From contig CBDCVN010000013.1 of assembly GCA_965223045.1 (NCBI GenBank), forward strand, positions 3,782,001-3,846,000: a DNA stretch of 64,000 nt, in the 5' to 3' direction. Position 1 is the stretch's first letter. Each line of letters starts with the position of its first letter. Of the stretch, positions 1-9,242 are shown piece by piece. This stretch comes from CBDCVN01 sp965223045 (GTDB lineage Bacteria; Deinococcota; Deinococci; Deinococcales; Trueperaceae). A program made the translations under genes and the position numbers. Below the pieces are notes generated by a model. That model searched no databases. It saw only the letters and a list, made by a program, of their open reading frames with translations, and was not told the DNA's origin.

Positions 1-1
1 C

Positions 2-1168
2 ACAACCACACATATTGTTACAGCAGATGTAACCAATGATGGTCGTGAGGATATTTTGACCTACGCGCAGTGGCGAGAAAATGTACGTGTTTTTGGCTTA
101 TCAATGGTTGAGGGCGCTAGTCTTGCTCGTTTTACAAATATAGAGACGAATCGCTATAATGCTCAAACCAATATTAAACCTATCCTTGTTCCTGTAAACA
201 TAGATGTTGATGGACCTGTTCTTAGTTACTCAGAAGCTGAGTACCAATTGGTATTTACCGAACCTCTCATTATTGCAGCACTAGCAGCACCCCCTTGTAG
301 CAAAACCATTGGTCAGAACTGGCAAATCTGCACCACATCATTTGGTAAAGGCTCGAGCACTGGAGTAGATGCCGAGTTAACGGTTTCTGTTAAAGCCAGT
401 ACTTATGTTGGCGTAAAAACAGGTGCGAATATACCCTTTGTTGGTGAGATTGGAGCAAACTTCAAGCAGACTGTAACGACAACGGCTTCAGCCTCAGTGG
501 GTGGTTCTTATACTCTCGAGAAAACTGTAATCTACACAACAGGAGCACTAGAAGACTCTGTTATTTTCACGACCATTCCTTATGATCAATATACCTATAC
601 GATCCTATCACATCCAGATCCCGAACTAATGGGTAAGAAGTTTGTTGTTTCCATGCCACGTGAACCTATCACACTAATAGCACAACGAGAGTTTTACAAT
701 GCAACCGTAACTGAGGAAAATATCAAGATTGACAACAGGGTTTTTGAGCATAGTGCTGGCGATGTTGCTAGTTATCCTAGTAAAAGCAAGAAGGACCAAA
801 TCCTTCGTGATGCTGGTCTGCTAGCTCCTCTTTATCAGAATGGTCCTAAAAGTGTAGGTCAGGGATCAGGTGAGACTGAGCTAAGCCTTACAGTGTCTGA
901 TGAGATTCGGGTTGGCGGTTCCTTAGGCATTGAGTACGAAACATCCGTTGATGTAACCTCGGGCCCTGCTTTAGGTGGCTTTAGTGTTGGCGTAGGTGTT
1001 GAAGCAAGCTTTGGCATTACTAGTGGGCGTAGCACAAGCTATGTAGGTAGAGTTGGTAGTGTTGATGGAGCAAACTTTGGTCAAAATCAGTATAGCTTTG
1101 GAATGTTTACTTACACACAGGAGGTTGGAGGCCAAGAGTTTGAAGTGATTAATTATTGGGTTGAGTGA
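2..1168 (+). CDS. FG-GAP/VCBS-type secreted protein, 3' part (runs off left edge)
   Basis: The frame is open to the left edge, so only the C-terminal part is present. The first residues read as the end of an FG-GAP repeat (ADVTNDGREDILTY, a calcium-binding blade motif of beta-propeller surface proteins). After it come about 330 residues rich in Thr, Ser, Gly and Val with alternating beta-strand character and no recognised catalytic motif; two short glycine-rich strands (ASASVGGSYTLE and GGFSVGVGVEASFG) could form amphipathic hairpins. The gene ends in a TGA that overlaps the TTG start of the next gene, which suggests co-transcription. A surface or secreted role is inferred from the FG-GAP blade. 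A TTG at 56 could be taken as a start, but the upstream FG-GAP residues argue against it. Confidence 0.7.
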   Translation, partial: TTTHIVTADVTNDGREDILTYAQWRENVRVFGLSMVEGASLARFTNIETNRYNAQTNIKPILVPVNIDVDGPVLSYSEAEYQLVFTEPLIIAALAAPPCSKTIGQNWQICTTSFGKGSSTGVDAELTVSVKASTYVGVKTGANIPFVGEIGANFKQTVTTTASASVGGSYTLEKTVIYTTGALEDSVIFTTIPYDQYTYTILSHPDPELMGKKFVVSMPREPITLIAQREFYNATVTEENIKIDNRVFEHSAGDVASYPSKSKKDQILRDAGLLAPLYQNGPKSVGQGSGETELSLTVSDEIRVGGSLGIEYETSVDVTSGPALGGFSVGVGVEASFGITSGRSTSYVGRVGSVDGANFGQNQYSFGMFTYTQEVGGQEFEVINYWVE

Positions 1169-1349
1169 GACACTACATCACATTTTTGCCATTGTAGTTA
1201 TGCTGGGCATAGGAAGCTTGAACAACCTTGACTTCCTACGTGCATTTCAAGCGATTGATCGCATTATTCAGAATAATCAACCACTCTTTATCTTTATTTG
1301 GATAGGCTCAGCTATTAGCTTAGTCATTGCCACCATACTTGGTATTGGG

Positions 1350-2730
1350 CAGGCTTTTTTCATGAAGGTATCAAAAGCCCAGAAATTCTGGTATGAGGTA
1401 AGGTTTCGAAGCGAAACGACGTGTTTGCCTAAGAACAGAAGTAGTACCTCGTAGGTGAAACAGACTCAGTACAAGATTACGTAAAGCAGCAAAGCTTTGA
1501 GCTCCTTTCCTTAAACGACAAAAATCCTCTCTCCATATCGTATCCCTCTTGTGATGAGAACGATTCTCTATAGCCCAATGCCCTCGCCACCATAGGTAAA
1601 ACTTCCTTGCATCCCCATGAGCGCTGGTAATGGCATATTGTGTCTCCTGAGACTTGATTTCACCTGTTGTTTTACACACAACGGTACGAATGCATCGAAC
1701 GAAATACTGTGCTTCAGGTAACTGTCCTTGGGTTACCTCATCAACTGGTCTTGTTTCAATTTCTCGCAACCATATTTCTCCACTTCTATGCTCTTCATCC
1801 TCAATTTGGCTATCCTCTTCACAAAACTCAAGACTAAATGCCCACTCAGCAAATTTCTTTAAACTTGATCGATTATCCTTCAATGCTAAGAAATACCTTC
1901 CATTTGCCTCTAACACAGCATCGATAACTGCTCGTTCTGTAAACGCTGCGTCCCCTGTCAGTATCCATGGTCTACCAAACACCTCATTTAATATCCCTAT
2001 CATTTGCCTAGCTGTTTTCGCTTCATCTGTCTTTACTTGTTCTTGCATTAAAGTCATACCCACTTGATTAATGTACAGTGACAACATGTGCAACCCCTTA
2101 TCCCCACAACGCTTACGTGTGCTACCCCTAAGGTGTTTCCCATCCACATGAATCACTAACATCTCACTCACTGGAATTACTTTATTCAGTGTTTCTATTG
2201 CCCATATTTTAAGTTGGTGTTCTAATTCCACAATACACCTCTCTAGAATCCAGAAAAATCTATACAATGTAACCTCAGAGGGGAGGTACTTTTCACCTTT
2301 TAGAGTTCTAAACCCCTGCTCATATAATTCCTCTGCTTGATCTTCAAGCCACTGGTGTAGCTCTCGAACATTTTCAGACCCAGCACAAATCCCCATTAGC
2401 ACAAGCCTCCATAATGTTTCCATGCTATAACGGCATTTGCTTAATTGCCGTTCCTCTCTAACCCTCATAACATATGCTATTGGACTTGGTATACTCGCTT
2501 GATGTGTAGTTCCTGTGTTTTTCATACCTACACATCATTTCTTCTTTTTCTTTTGATTTCATGAAGCACAACAATTTCATAAGAATGCTAGATTTTCTTG
2601 TCTAAAACAAACTGATTTAAAATCCCAATTATCCCTTAAGGAACTAAAATACTCTAAATTTTGCCTCTTCAGTTTATTCATAAAAATTAGTGGGCTTTTC
2701 GTGAGAATTCTTCTTCATGAAAAAAGCCTG
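1350..2730 (-). mobile_element. ISAs1-family insertion sequence, complete, 1381 bp
   Basis: Both ends carry the inverted repeat CAGGCTTTTTTCATGAAG (18 bp perfect, with further imperfect matching inward). The element is flanked by the 9-bp direct repeat GGTATTGGG (1341-1349 and 2731-2739), in the 8-10 bp range of this family. One transposase gene lies on the minus strand. The element interrupts a DUF1772 gene. It contains no CTCGAG, unlike surrounding host DNA. Confidence 0.93.
1371..2525 (-). CDS. ISAs1-family transposase (H-repeat-associated type)
   Basis: This is a 384-residue DDE transposase of the ISAs1/H-repeat family, which cuts and joins the element ends. An N-terminal associated domain (about residues 10-95) contains a segment resembling the family's RYPLxxLLxxxxxAxxxG. 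The catalytic part follows: first Asp in VIHVDGKHLRGS (near 127), second Asp in LTGDAAFT (near 190) and the C-terminal HWAIENRSHHKRDTIWRED segment with the Glu near 320. The length matches intact family members and no internal stop is seen, so it may be functional. The stop lies about 20 bp inside the element's left end. Confidence 0.93.
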   Translation of the reverse strand: MKNTGTTHQASIPSPIAYVMRVREERQLSKCRYSMETLWRLVLMGICAGSENVRELHQWLEDQAEELYEQGFRTLKGEKYLPSEVTLYRFFWILERCIVELEHQLKIWAIETLNKVIPVSEMLVIHVDGKHLRGSTRKRCGDKGLHMLSLYINQVGMTLMQEQVKTDEAKTARQMIGILNEVFGRPWILTGDAAFTERAVIDAVLEANGRYFLALKDNRSSLKKFAEWAFSLEFCEEDSQIEDEEHRSGEIWLREIETRPVDEVTQGQLPEAQYFVRCIRTVVCKTTGEIKSQETQYAITSAHGDARKFYLWWRGHWAIENRSHHKRDTIWREDFCRLRKGAQSFAALRNLVLSLFHLRGTTSVLRQTRRFASKPYLIPEFLGF

Positions 2731-3009
2731 GGTATTGGGCAGCTCGAGGGTATAGCACAAATTCTTATTGTTGTTGCTGGCTTGAGTTTCATTTTTGGAA
2801 CCCAATTACCAACCATTATGGTTAATATTCCCTTAAACAACAGAGTGCAAACGCTCAATATCGATACGCTTGATGAAACAAGCCAAATAGCAGAACGTCA
2901 ACGCTTTGAATCACGCTGGAACCGTTGGAATGTCATCAGGACAGTCCTTGCTAGTTTGGCATCCGTTTTATTAATCATGGTAGTGCGGCTCATATAAACC
3001 CTGATTAAT

Positions 3010-3080
3010 GACCTGACTGACTTCTCAGCGCTATTCCTTAGGCAATCAGTCAAATGTCTACTTAGTTAGTCAGTCAGGTC
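3010..3080. terminator. Long-loop inverted repeat between convergent genes
   Basis: GACCTGACTGACT at 3010-3022 is perfectly complemented by AGTCAGTCAGGTC at 3068-3080, a 13-bp stem with a 45-nt loop. It lies between the plus-strand DUF1772 remnant and the minus-strand gene ending at 3111, so it could end transcription from both sides. No clean T-run follows either arm, so a small palindromic insertion is an alternative. Confidence 0.45.
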
Positions 3081-3110
3081 TAATTCCGATTCATCTCTAA
3101 ACATAGCTAC

Positions 3111-4217
3111 CTATTTCTGGACAACTTTGACTTCAACATTACTAACAAGGGTTTCACCCTTACCCTCAACAATTCTATTACCTAGTGCAATAGAATATAA
3201 GTAAAAAGAATTTCTATCTTTTATGTGTTCGTTGTTTTCAACCAAATAATCCACCACATAATCTGCGAACGGTTTAATATTAAGGGTTTCGTTGTATGAG
3301 CATATATTACCTTGTAATTTATCTTTGCAAAGGGGTTTTGTACCCGTTATAAATTCAGACATTCCTTCAGCAGTAGTTTTATCATCCTTAATAATAAAAG
3401 TAAACAAATCCCATTGATCTTGAGGGGTTGTTATATGTGATTTGTAGATACGATACTCTTGCTCTTCGTGACTAAATATTGCGTCAGGCTGATAGCTTTC
3501 TATGTAGTTTTCAAAACTTTGATCTTCACTATCAAATTTTTCTTTTCCATTTATATTAAGTTTATTGCCCTCAGGAGAGTTCTTATTTGTATCAAGGATG
3601 ATGAGTACTTCAGTCTTGGCTTTACTTTTATCACTTTCCTCAATATTAATAAGCCAAAGATCAACTACTAGACTATATGTATTGAGAAGAGATAAATCAA
3701 ATACTGTCTCTAAATTATATACAAGGGGTATCTTATCTATAACACTTAGTGCAGTGGGTAAACAACTATTGATTGATTCATCAGATGAAGGTTTAGGCCC
3801 AAATAACACATGAGGAAAAGCATCATATTCATTAAGAAACTCACCATTTTTATGTCCTAGAAACCATTCACTGATGTTACCAAGGACATCGTCACCAAAT
3901 ACATCTTGTCCTTCCCATTCCCAGCCATAAGACTTTTCATTAGCCTTTACACTTTGCTTTAAAAGGAAGGGGCCCTGCTCACTTTTCTTAAAATCTATTA
4001 CTTTACCAACCTCGTGAAAGTAGGTTGATTTACCAGACTTACCTTCAGAACGACCTTGATACTCTCCATCAAGATCGTATGCTCCAGCCAATTCACACTT
4101 TGAACTTTGATTTTGTTCTTGGGAATTAATGCTGTTTAGTTGTAGAATGAACAACCACAGAATCGAAAGAACGATTTTCCAAATAGTAAAATTCTTTTGC
4201 ACTATCAAAGACTCCAT
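3111..4217 (-). CDS. Secreted protein of unknown function, 368 aa
   Basis: Residues 12-32 form a hydrophobic segment (IWKIVLSILWLFILQLNSINS) read as a signal peptide or membrane anchor; the rest is polar. I do not recognise a family with confidence. The C-terminal half (about 180-368) has a beta-sandwich feel, with a strand like TEVLIILD and a late strand SFYLYSIALGNRIVEG. Both loosely recall glycoside hydrolase family 12, but the second catalytic Glu expected there is replaced (GNRI), so an enzyme call is not supported. The gene stands alone, convergent with the DUF1772 remnant. The three-half-site box at 4408 lies 190 bp upstream and could in principle serve it. Confidence 0.7.
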   Translation of the reverse strand: MESLIVQKNFTIWKIVLSILWLFILQLNSINSQEQNQSSKCELAGAYDLDGEYQGRSEGKSGKSTYFHEVGKVIDFKKSEQGPFLLKQSVKANEKSYGWEWEGQDVFGDDVLGNISEWFLGHKNGEFLNEYDAFPHVLFGPKPSSDESINSCLPTALSVIDKIPLVYNLETVFDLSLLNTYSLVVDLWLINIEESDKSKAKTEVLIILDTNKNSPEGNKLNINGKEKFDSEDQSFENYIESYQPDAIFSHEEQEYRIYKSHITTPQDQWDLFTFIIKDDKTTAEGMSEFITGTKPLCKDKLQGNICSYNETLNIKPFADYVVDYLVENNEHIKDRNSFYLYSIALGNRIVEGKGETLVSNVEVKVVQK

Positions 4218-4407
4218 ATATCAAATCACGCCTAGTAAGGGTAGCGTCAGAAACTTTTCTATGCCCATGTAGTTTATTTTAGCATGTGACAATATATGAA
4301 GTTGAAAGATGCAATAGCTGAATAAGTGAACATGCTCATTTGAGCACGTTTACCAATAACTCTATCTTGAGTTTAACATTTGCAGGCTACGATAAAATCA
4401 GTAAGAT

Positions 4408-4439
4408 TACTACAAATTGTGTAGGACTTTTTCTGACAT
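4408..4439. promoter_or_regulatory. Three-half-site box, copy A
   Basis: TACTACA-N5-TGTAGGA-N5-TCTGACA, followed by T. The first two half-sites form an inverted repeat and the third repeats the half-site in reverse. About 20 bp to the left (GATAAAATCAGTAAGA) are shared with copy D at 52176. It lies 110 bp before the operon starting at 4548 and 190 bp before the minus-strand gene at 4217. Function as an operator is inferred from recurrence at four intergenic places. Confidence 0.6.
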
Positions 4440-4547
4440 AGCTTGCCAGATTATTACTGATTAGTCAGGAAAAGCGATCGTCTAGAATAGAGTAGTTCTA
4501 GGTAGCAAATGCTTTTAAGAACACTACTCTTTCAAAAGGAGTTTAAA

Positions 4548-4988
4548 ATGCAAGAACTATCACTATTTTCACAAATCAGCCTGTACGTACTATTAACGCT
4601 TATAGGTCTACTTACCCTGATTGTTTGGGGTTGGCAAGTCATGGTACTAAGGGGCAAAGCAATGAAGAATGCTGATGGGACGACAGATGATTGGCGTGAG
4701 CAGAAGATTCTTTATGGCATGGCTTTCGCCGACATATTTCTAGCTTGCCCTGCCAGCATCGCAACTATTGTTCTTCTGTTCGTAAGTCCCCGTTGGGGTT
4801 ACTATCTGCTGATTTGGATCAGTTGCTGGTTTGTGTGGGCAAATATTATGACAACTGCAACCAGCCTACGATTTGAAAAGCCTAAACTAACTCTGATGTG
4901 GTTTATAACATTTCCCTTTGGTGCGCTTGTCGGGCTAGCAACTATTGTGTGGACAGTAGTCCACTTTAACACCATTTACTTTCCTTGA
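4548..4988 (+). CDS. Four-helix membrane protein of unknown function
   Basis: The ATG at 4548 is chosen because it follows AAAGGAG at normal spacing; an ATG 39 bases upstream has no such site. The 146-residue product has about four hydrophobic helices (near residues 8-30, 58-80, 85-105 and 115-140) separated by a charged loop (KNADGTTDDWREQ). No family is recognised. It is the first gene of a run with the membrane protein at 5011 and the large hydrolase fusion at 5510, all in the same direction with short gaps and good ribosome sites, so an operon is likely. The repeated regulatory box at 4408-4439 and a palindrome CTAGAA-N8-TTCTAG near 4482-4501 lie upstream. Confidence 0.75.
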   Translation: MQELSLFSQISLYVLLTLIGLLTLIVWGWQVMVLRGKAMKNADGTTDDWREQKILYGMAFADIFLACPASIATIVLLFVSPRWGYYLLIWISCWFVWANIMTTATSLRFEKPKLTLMWFITFPFGALVGLATIVWTVVHFNTIYFP

Positions 4989-5010
4989 ATGTTTTTCAGA
5001 AGGAGCAAGT

Positions 5011-5448
5011 ATGAATATTATCTGGGGTGTGGTTCTAATTATTTTTACCCTAGTTGTGTGCTGGCTGGGGCAAATCATCAGTGCTACGGCACCAAAACTG
5101 GCTAGACGCTTAGGCATCATTGAGCCTGAAGCTGATGTAGATCCAGTATTTTTTGCAGATGGTATTGGTGAGGCCATGTGGGATGCACTAATACTCTGGA
5201 CACTTCCAGTTGCAGGAATATTGCTTATTTTGAATAACCCGTGGTGGGCTTACTTTGGTCTGGTTGGTGGGGGCATGTATCTATACTTTGCTGGGCGCGG
5301 CATAGCTCAACGTTTGGTCATGCAACACAGGGGCATTAGGATTGGCAAGCCATCACTCCTAAAGCTGTACTACGTAGTGCTTGTACTTTGGGGTCTGATC
5401 GCCTTGGTCACAATTGTGATCGCTGTGGCAGCGTTGCCTTTGTCATAA
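5011..5448 (+). CDS. Membrane protein of unknown function, 145 aa
   Basis: Starts 22 bp after the preceding stop, with AAGGAG before the ATG. Hydrophobic helices lie near residues 3-24, 62-80, 82-100 and 120-143, and an acidic loop (IEPEADVDPVFFADG) follows the first helix. It is similar in size and layout to its upstream neighbour without obvious sequence identity, so the two may form a membrane pair. No enzymatic motif is seen. Co-transcription with 4548 and 5510 is inferred from spacing. Confidence 0.72.
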   Translation: MNIIWGVVLIIFTLVVCWLGQIISATAPKLARRLGIIEPEADVDPVFFADGIGEAMWDALILWTLPVAGILLILNNPWWAYFGLVGGGMYLYFAGRGIAQRLVMQHRGIRIGKPSLLKLYYVVLVLWGLIALVTIVIAVAALPLS

Positions 5449-5509
5449 TCAGTATGTTGAGGGCACTATTTAAAAAACGGAGCATTTTTAACATAACAAG
5501 GAGAAAAAA

Positions 5510-8500
5510 ATGAATTCAAATTTTTCAAGACCTCCTCTCAAAATAGGGTTTCTATTGATTGGCTTAATCGTCCTTGGTCTATTTTTCGTATTGGGTAGTG
5601 CCCAAGAAACAACCACAGACCCAATAGAAAATGTAAAAATAATTAAAAATGGTACCTACGACCTAAACGGTCAGGCCTATGCAGCTAATATCAGCACCTT
5701 GCTGGTACCTGAAACTAGGAGCAAAGCTGACTCGAGAATCATCGAATTACCCCTCATCAAAATTTACACAACAGGTGACGAGACTGCTGAACCCATCTTC
5801 TTGCTCGCAGGTGGGCCGGGTGGCAGCAATGTTAGGTGGACTGACCCCAACCGAGATTATGAAGCAGATTTTGTGGCACAAGCTGCTATTCCCCAAGAAT
5901 CGTTGGAGAAGCGTTTGCAAGCTGCTCTCGAGGCTACTGTGGCAAACCCAGATACTGTGTTCCCGGGCGCACTACTTTTTGTCAACAGTCCTGAGTTAGA
6001 CAATTGGTTTGGAGCAGCGGGCGTGAGAAACATTGACACGGCTACCCCCTTGAAACCTGATGACCTGTTCCGTGCAGGCAGCATCATAAAACCTTTTGTG
6101 TCAACAGTTGTGCTCCAGCTAGTTGAAGAAGGCCTGCTGTCCTTAGATGATCCCATGCCAATGGTACTGCCTGAGAGCATCACTACCAGATTTGCTAACA
6201 GCGAACATATCACGGTACGGATGTTGTTGAACCACACTAGCGGGATTCCAGAGTGGCTCACCGAAGCTGCTATTGAGGAGATTGCTGCTAACCCAGCAAG
6301 GGTTAGAAAGATTGATGAGTATTTTGATCTAGCAACTTCACAAGAACCCTACTTTGCACCAGGGGAAAGCTGGACCTATTCAAATACAGATTACAACCTG
6401 CTAGGCTTAGTAATAGAGCAGGTTACAGGTCGGTCATGGCGCGAAGAGGTTCGTGAGCGTATTATTGAATCTTTGCAATTGGAGAATACGCAGCTACCTG
6501 AACCGGGCGATATATTCATTCCAGATAATCATGCGCATGGCTACAACTTCCTACCACCAGATGGTACAGCACTTGATCTTACAGGGATAGACCCGTCAAT
6601 GGCAGGAGCTGCTGGTGGTCATGCCCTAGTCACAACCACTACAGATCTAGTTCGCTTCCTAGAAGCGTTATTGGCTGGTGAATTTTTCCAGCAAGCCGAA
6701 ACTCTAGAGGAGATGCTTGCATTTGTTGAGATAACTTATCCAGATTGGAACGGTTATGGTTTGGGGCTAATGAATATGACGTTTCCCGGAGGCATTGAAG
6801 CAATTGGACACCTTGGTGGTACTGGTGGGTTTAGTTCCTTTGTTGGCTACTTTCCTGCTTATGACATGACTATTGCGACAATGATCACTACACAAGGTTC
6901 TGTGGGGCAAGTTCTTGCACCCATTTTGGAAATACTAGTACCTGAGATGGCTGCTCAGGCCAGCGCTCCACTTATCCCACGCCAAGTTCTGTTTGGCAAT
7001 CCTGACAAGGTCTCTGTCCAACTCAGTGCAGATGGAACTAAGATCAGTTACCTCTCGCCGCTGGACGGAGTACTTAATGTTTGGGTAGCACCTGTAGATG
7101 ATCCCATGGCAGCCAAGCCAGTAACCAATGATAAGGGTCGTGGCATTCGTGGCTACTTTTGGGCCTACACAAATAAACACATCCTCTACATTCAAGATAA
7201 GGAAGGCGATGAGAACTGGCATGTCTATAGTGTGAACCTAGAGAATGGCGATATCAAAGACCTCACCCCCTTAGAGGGTATTCAAGCACGCATTCAAGCA
7301 GTTAGCCCAAACTTTCCAGAAGAAATCGTTGTAGGGATAAATGACCGAGACCCACAACTACATGACCTGTACCAAATTAACATTGAGTCTGGTGAACGGC
7401 AGATCATTCTGAAAAACAAACAAGGTTTTGCAAGATTTGTGTTGGACGACGATTACACAATTCGTGTTGCTACAAGATTAACACCTGATGGAGGGAAGAC
7501 GTATTTCGTACCAAGAAAGATAGTTGGCTGGAAATCATACCTCAAAGTACCAATGGAAGACACGCTTAGCACAGGTATGATCATGTTTAACAAAAAGGGC
7601 AATTTCGTCTACATAATAGATAGTCGTGATCGAGATACCTCAGCTCTGTATACACTTGATGTTAAATCAAAGGAGCAAAATTTAATTGCTGAGGACTCGA
7701 GCACAGATGTAAGTGATGTCATGTTCCATCCTACTGAAAAGACTGTGCAAGCAGTTGCTTTTACTTATGAGCGCAAACAATGGCAAATTATTGATGAAGA
7801 GGTCGCTGATGATCTGACCTACCTACGTAGCGTAGCCGATGGCGATGTTGAAGTAATAGACCGCACACTTGATGACAAATTTTGGATTGTTGCTTATCTA
7901 TTAGATGATGGTCCGGTTGCTTTTTACTACTATGATCGTGCTAAGCAAGAGGCCAAATTTTTATTTACTCACCAACAAGCATTAGAAAACGTGCCGTTGG
8001 CAAAAATGCACCCGGTGGTTATTCCTTCACGTGACGGACTAAATCTAGTCAGTTACTATACCCTGCCCATTGGAAGTGATAGTAATAACGATGCAAAACC
8101 AGATGCGCCCTTGCCAATGGTACTACTGGTTCATGGCGGCCCTTGGTTCCGTGATAGCTGGGGTTATAATTCGTTACATCAGATGTTAGCCAATCGTGGT
8201 TATGCCGTTTTGAGTGTCAATTTCCGCTCTTCTACTGGTTTTGGCAAGGCATTTATTAACGCTGGTAATCTCGAGTGGGGAGGCAAGATGCACAATGATC
8301 TTATTGATGGGGTCCAGTGGGCTATCCAAGAAGGTATAGCTGATCCCGAGCGAGTAGCCATCATGGGCAGTAGTTATGGTGGTTATGCGACACTATGGGG
8401 CTTGACCAATACACCAGAGGTATTTAGTTGTGGAGTTGATATTGTGGGAGTATCCAATTTAGTAACTTGGATGGAGACAATTCCGCCCTACTGGAGACCA

Positions 8501-8905
8501 CAACTTGATCTATTTGCTACTCGTATTGGTGATAATCGTACGGAAAAAGGTCAGGCGTTACTAATTGAACGTTCACCACTAACTTACTATGACCAGATCA
8601 CTAAACCACTCTTGATTGGTCAGGGTGCTAATGATCCTCGAGTGCCACGTGTTCAATCCGATAAGATTGTGCAGGCCATGCAAGAAAAAGCTATTCCAGT
8701 AACCTATGTGCTTTATCCAGATGAGGGCCATGGTTTTGCACGACCTGAGAACAATCTTTCTTTCTTTGCAGTTGCTGAAGCTTTCTTAGCTGAGAATCTA
8801 GGTGGGCGCTTCGAGCCTGTTGGTGACGATTTTGCAGATTCAAGCATAGCAATCCCTGTTGGAGCTGAGGATGTGCCCGGTTTGGCTGAAGCGTTTGACA
8901 ATTAA
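5510..8905 (+). CDS. Fusion of beta-lactamase-family serine hydrolase and S9 prolyl-oligopeptidase-type peptidase
   Basis: The 1131-residue protein begins with a membrane anchor or signal (residues 10-31). Residues about 55-115 look like the start of an alpha/beta hydrolase (PIFLLAGGPGGSN, an oxyanion-hole-like HGGPG relative) that stops abruptly. Residues about 125-480 form a serine beta-lactamase/class C-like domain with SIIK (191-194), YSN (290-292) and HLG (434-436). Residues about 490-1100 form an S9 peptidase: a propeller-like N-terminal region, then HGGPW, the nucleophile in GSSYGG (952-957), the Asp in GANDPRVP (about 1040) and the His in DEGHGF (about 1072). All three S9 catalytic residues and the three beta-lactamase motifs are present, so both domains may be active outside the membrane. 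AAGGAG precedes the ATG. A fused gene or an old in-frame recombination are both possible. Confidence 0.88.
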   Translation: MNSNFSRPPLKIGFLLIGLIVLGLFFVLGSAQETTTDPIENVKIIKNGTYDLNGQAYAANISTLLVPETRSKADSRIIELPLIKIYTTGDETAEPIFLLAGGPGGSNVRWTDPNRDYEADFVAQAAIPQESLEKRLQAALEATVANPDTVFPGALLFVNSPELDNWFGAAGVRNIDTATPLKPDDLFRAGSIIKPFVSTVVLQLVEEGLLSLDDPMPMVLPESITTRFANSEHITVRMLLNHTSGIPEWLTEAAIEEIAANPARVRKIDEYFDLATSQEPYFAPGESWTYSNTDYNLLGLVIEQVTGRSWREEVRERIIESLQLENTQLPEPGDIFIPDNHAHGYNFLPPDGTALDLTGIDPSMAGAAGGHALVTTTTDLVRFLEALLAGEFFQQAETLEEMLAFVEITYPDWNGYGLGLMNMTFPGGIEAIGHLGGTGGFSSFVGYFPAYDMTIATMITTQGSVGQVLAPILEILVPEMAAQASAPLIPRQVLFGNPDKVSVQLSADGTKISYLSPLDGVLNVWVAPVDDPMAAKPVTNDKGRGIRGYFWAYTNKHILYIQDKEGDENWHVYSVNLENGDIKDLTPLEGIQARIQAVSPNFPEEIVVGINDRDPQLHDLYQINIESGERQIILKNKQGFARFVLDDDYTIRVATRLTPDGGKTYFVPRKIVGWKSYLKVPMEDTLSTGMIMFNKKGNFVYIIDSRDRDTSALYTLDVKSKEQNLIAEDSSTDVSDVMFHPTEKTVQAVAFTYERKQWQIIDEEVADDLTYLRSVADGDVEVIDRTLDDKFWIVAYLLDDGPVAFYYYDRAKQEAKFLFTHQQALENVPLAKMHPVVIPSRDGLNLVSYYTLPIGSDSNNDAKPDAPLPMVLLVHGGPWFRDSWGYNSLHQMLANRGYAVLSVNFRSSTGFGKAFINAGNLEWGGKMHNDLIDGVQWAIQEGIADPERVAIMGSSYGGYATLWGLTNTPEVFSCGVDIVGVSNLVTWMETIPPYWRPQLDLFATRIGDNRTEKGQALLIERSPLTYYDQITKPLLIGQGANDPRVPRVQSDKIVQAMQEKAIPVTYVLYPDEGHGFARPENNLSFFAVAEAFLAENLGGRFEPVGDDFADSSIAIPVGAEDVPGLAEAFDN

Positions 8906-8974
8906 CTTTAAGAAAGCCATACAACGTATAAAATGTCTACACAATTAGAGAAACAACTATCCAAATGTGCTCTT

Positions 8975-9110
8975 ATTATAGATGCCCAGATAAATATTTG
9001 CTATGTCAACGCGAGAAATGTCATCCTGAGCGCGGCGAAAGATCTCTCATGCGCTAATGCCTTCTAAGATTCTTCGTCGTTATACTCCTCGGGATGACAT
9101 GTTCACAGAG
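8975..9110. repeat. Dispersed imperfect palindrome with ATGTCATCC core, copy 1
   Basis: This 337-bp intergenic stretch (8906-9242) holds no convincing gene. It contains AATGTCATCCTGAG, then GCGAAAGATCTC, and later AGATTCTTCGTCG and CGGGATGACATG in the opposite sense, an imperfect hairpin of a type scattered through many bacterial genomes. The left half, from ATGCCCAGATAAAT to GATCTC, recurs at 44257-44312. The ribosome site for the downstream gene is AGAAAGGA near 9230. Confidence 0.6.
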
Positions 9111-9242
9111 GGGGTTCCCCTTCAGAGGAAGGCTTTTCTAGGGAACTATACTTGATATTATAGTGTAGTTTAAACAAATTGCCATTTCTAATATTTTTGG
9201 GTTAATATTTTTACAAGAGAATAAAGAAAGGACACTAAATTT

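Larger units (their letters stand above)
1161..2997 (+). pseudogene. DUF1772 membrane protein gene split by an ISAs1-family element
   Basis: The 5' part (1161-1349) encodes an N-terminal membrane segment and the 3' part (2740-2997) continues it. Removing 1350-2739 (the element plus one 9-bp target copy) gives one frame of 148 residues, the usual size of DUF1772 (anthrone oxygenase-like) four-helix membrane proteins. The 3' part carries the family-typical VNIPLNNRVQ and WNRWNVIRT segments. The start is a TTG overlapping the stop of the preceding gene, so translation was probably coupled to it. As it stands the 5' product would run into the element and end near 1454, and the 3' part has only a GTG at 2701 inside the element. 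The host enzyme function is unknown; the family assignment rests on the C-terminal signature. Confidence 0.85.

Noticed and set aside
1654..2067. 137-codon plus-strand ORF
   Set aside because: It lies antisense within the ISAs1 transposase and has no domain or ribosome site.
3111..4217. Glycoside hydrolase family 12 call for the secreted 368-residue protein
   Set aside because: Only loose strand similarity; the expected second catalytic Glu is replaced and no family-wide motif is complete.
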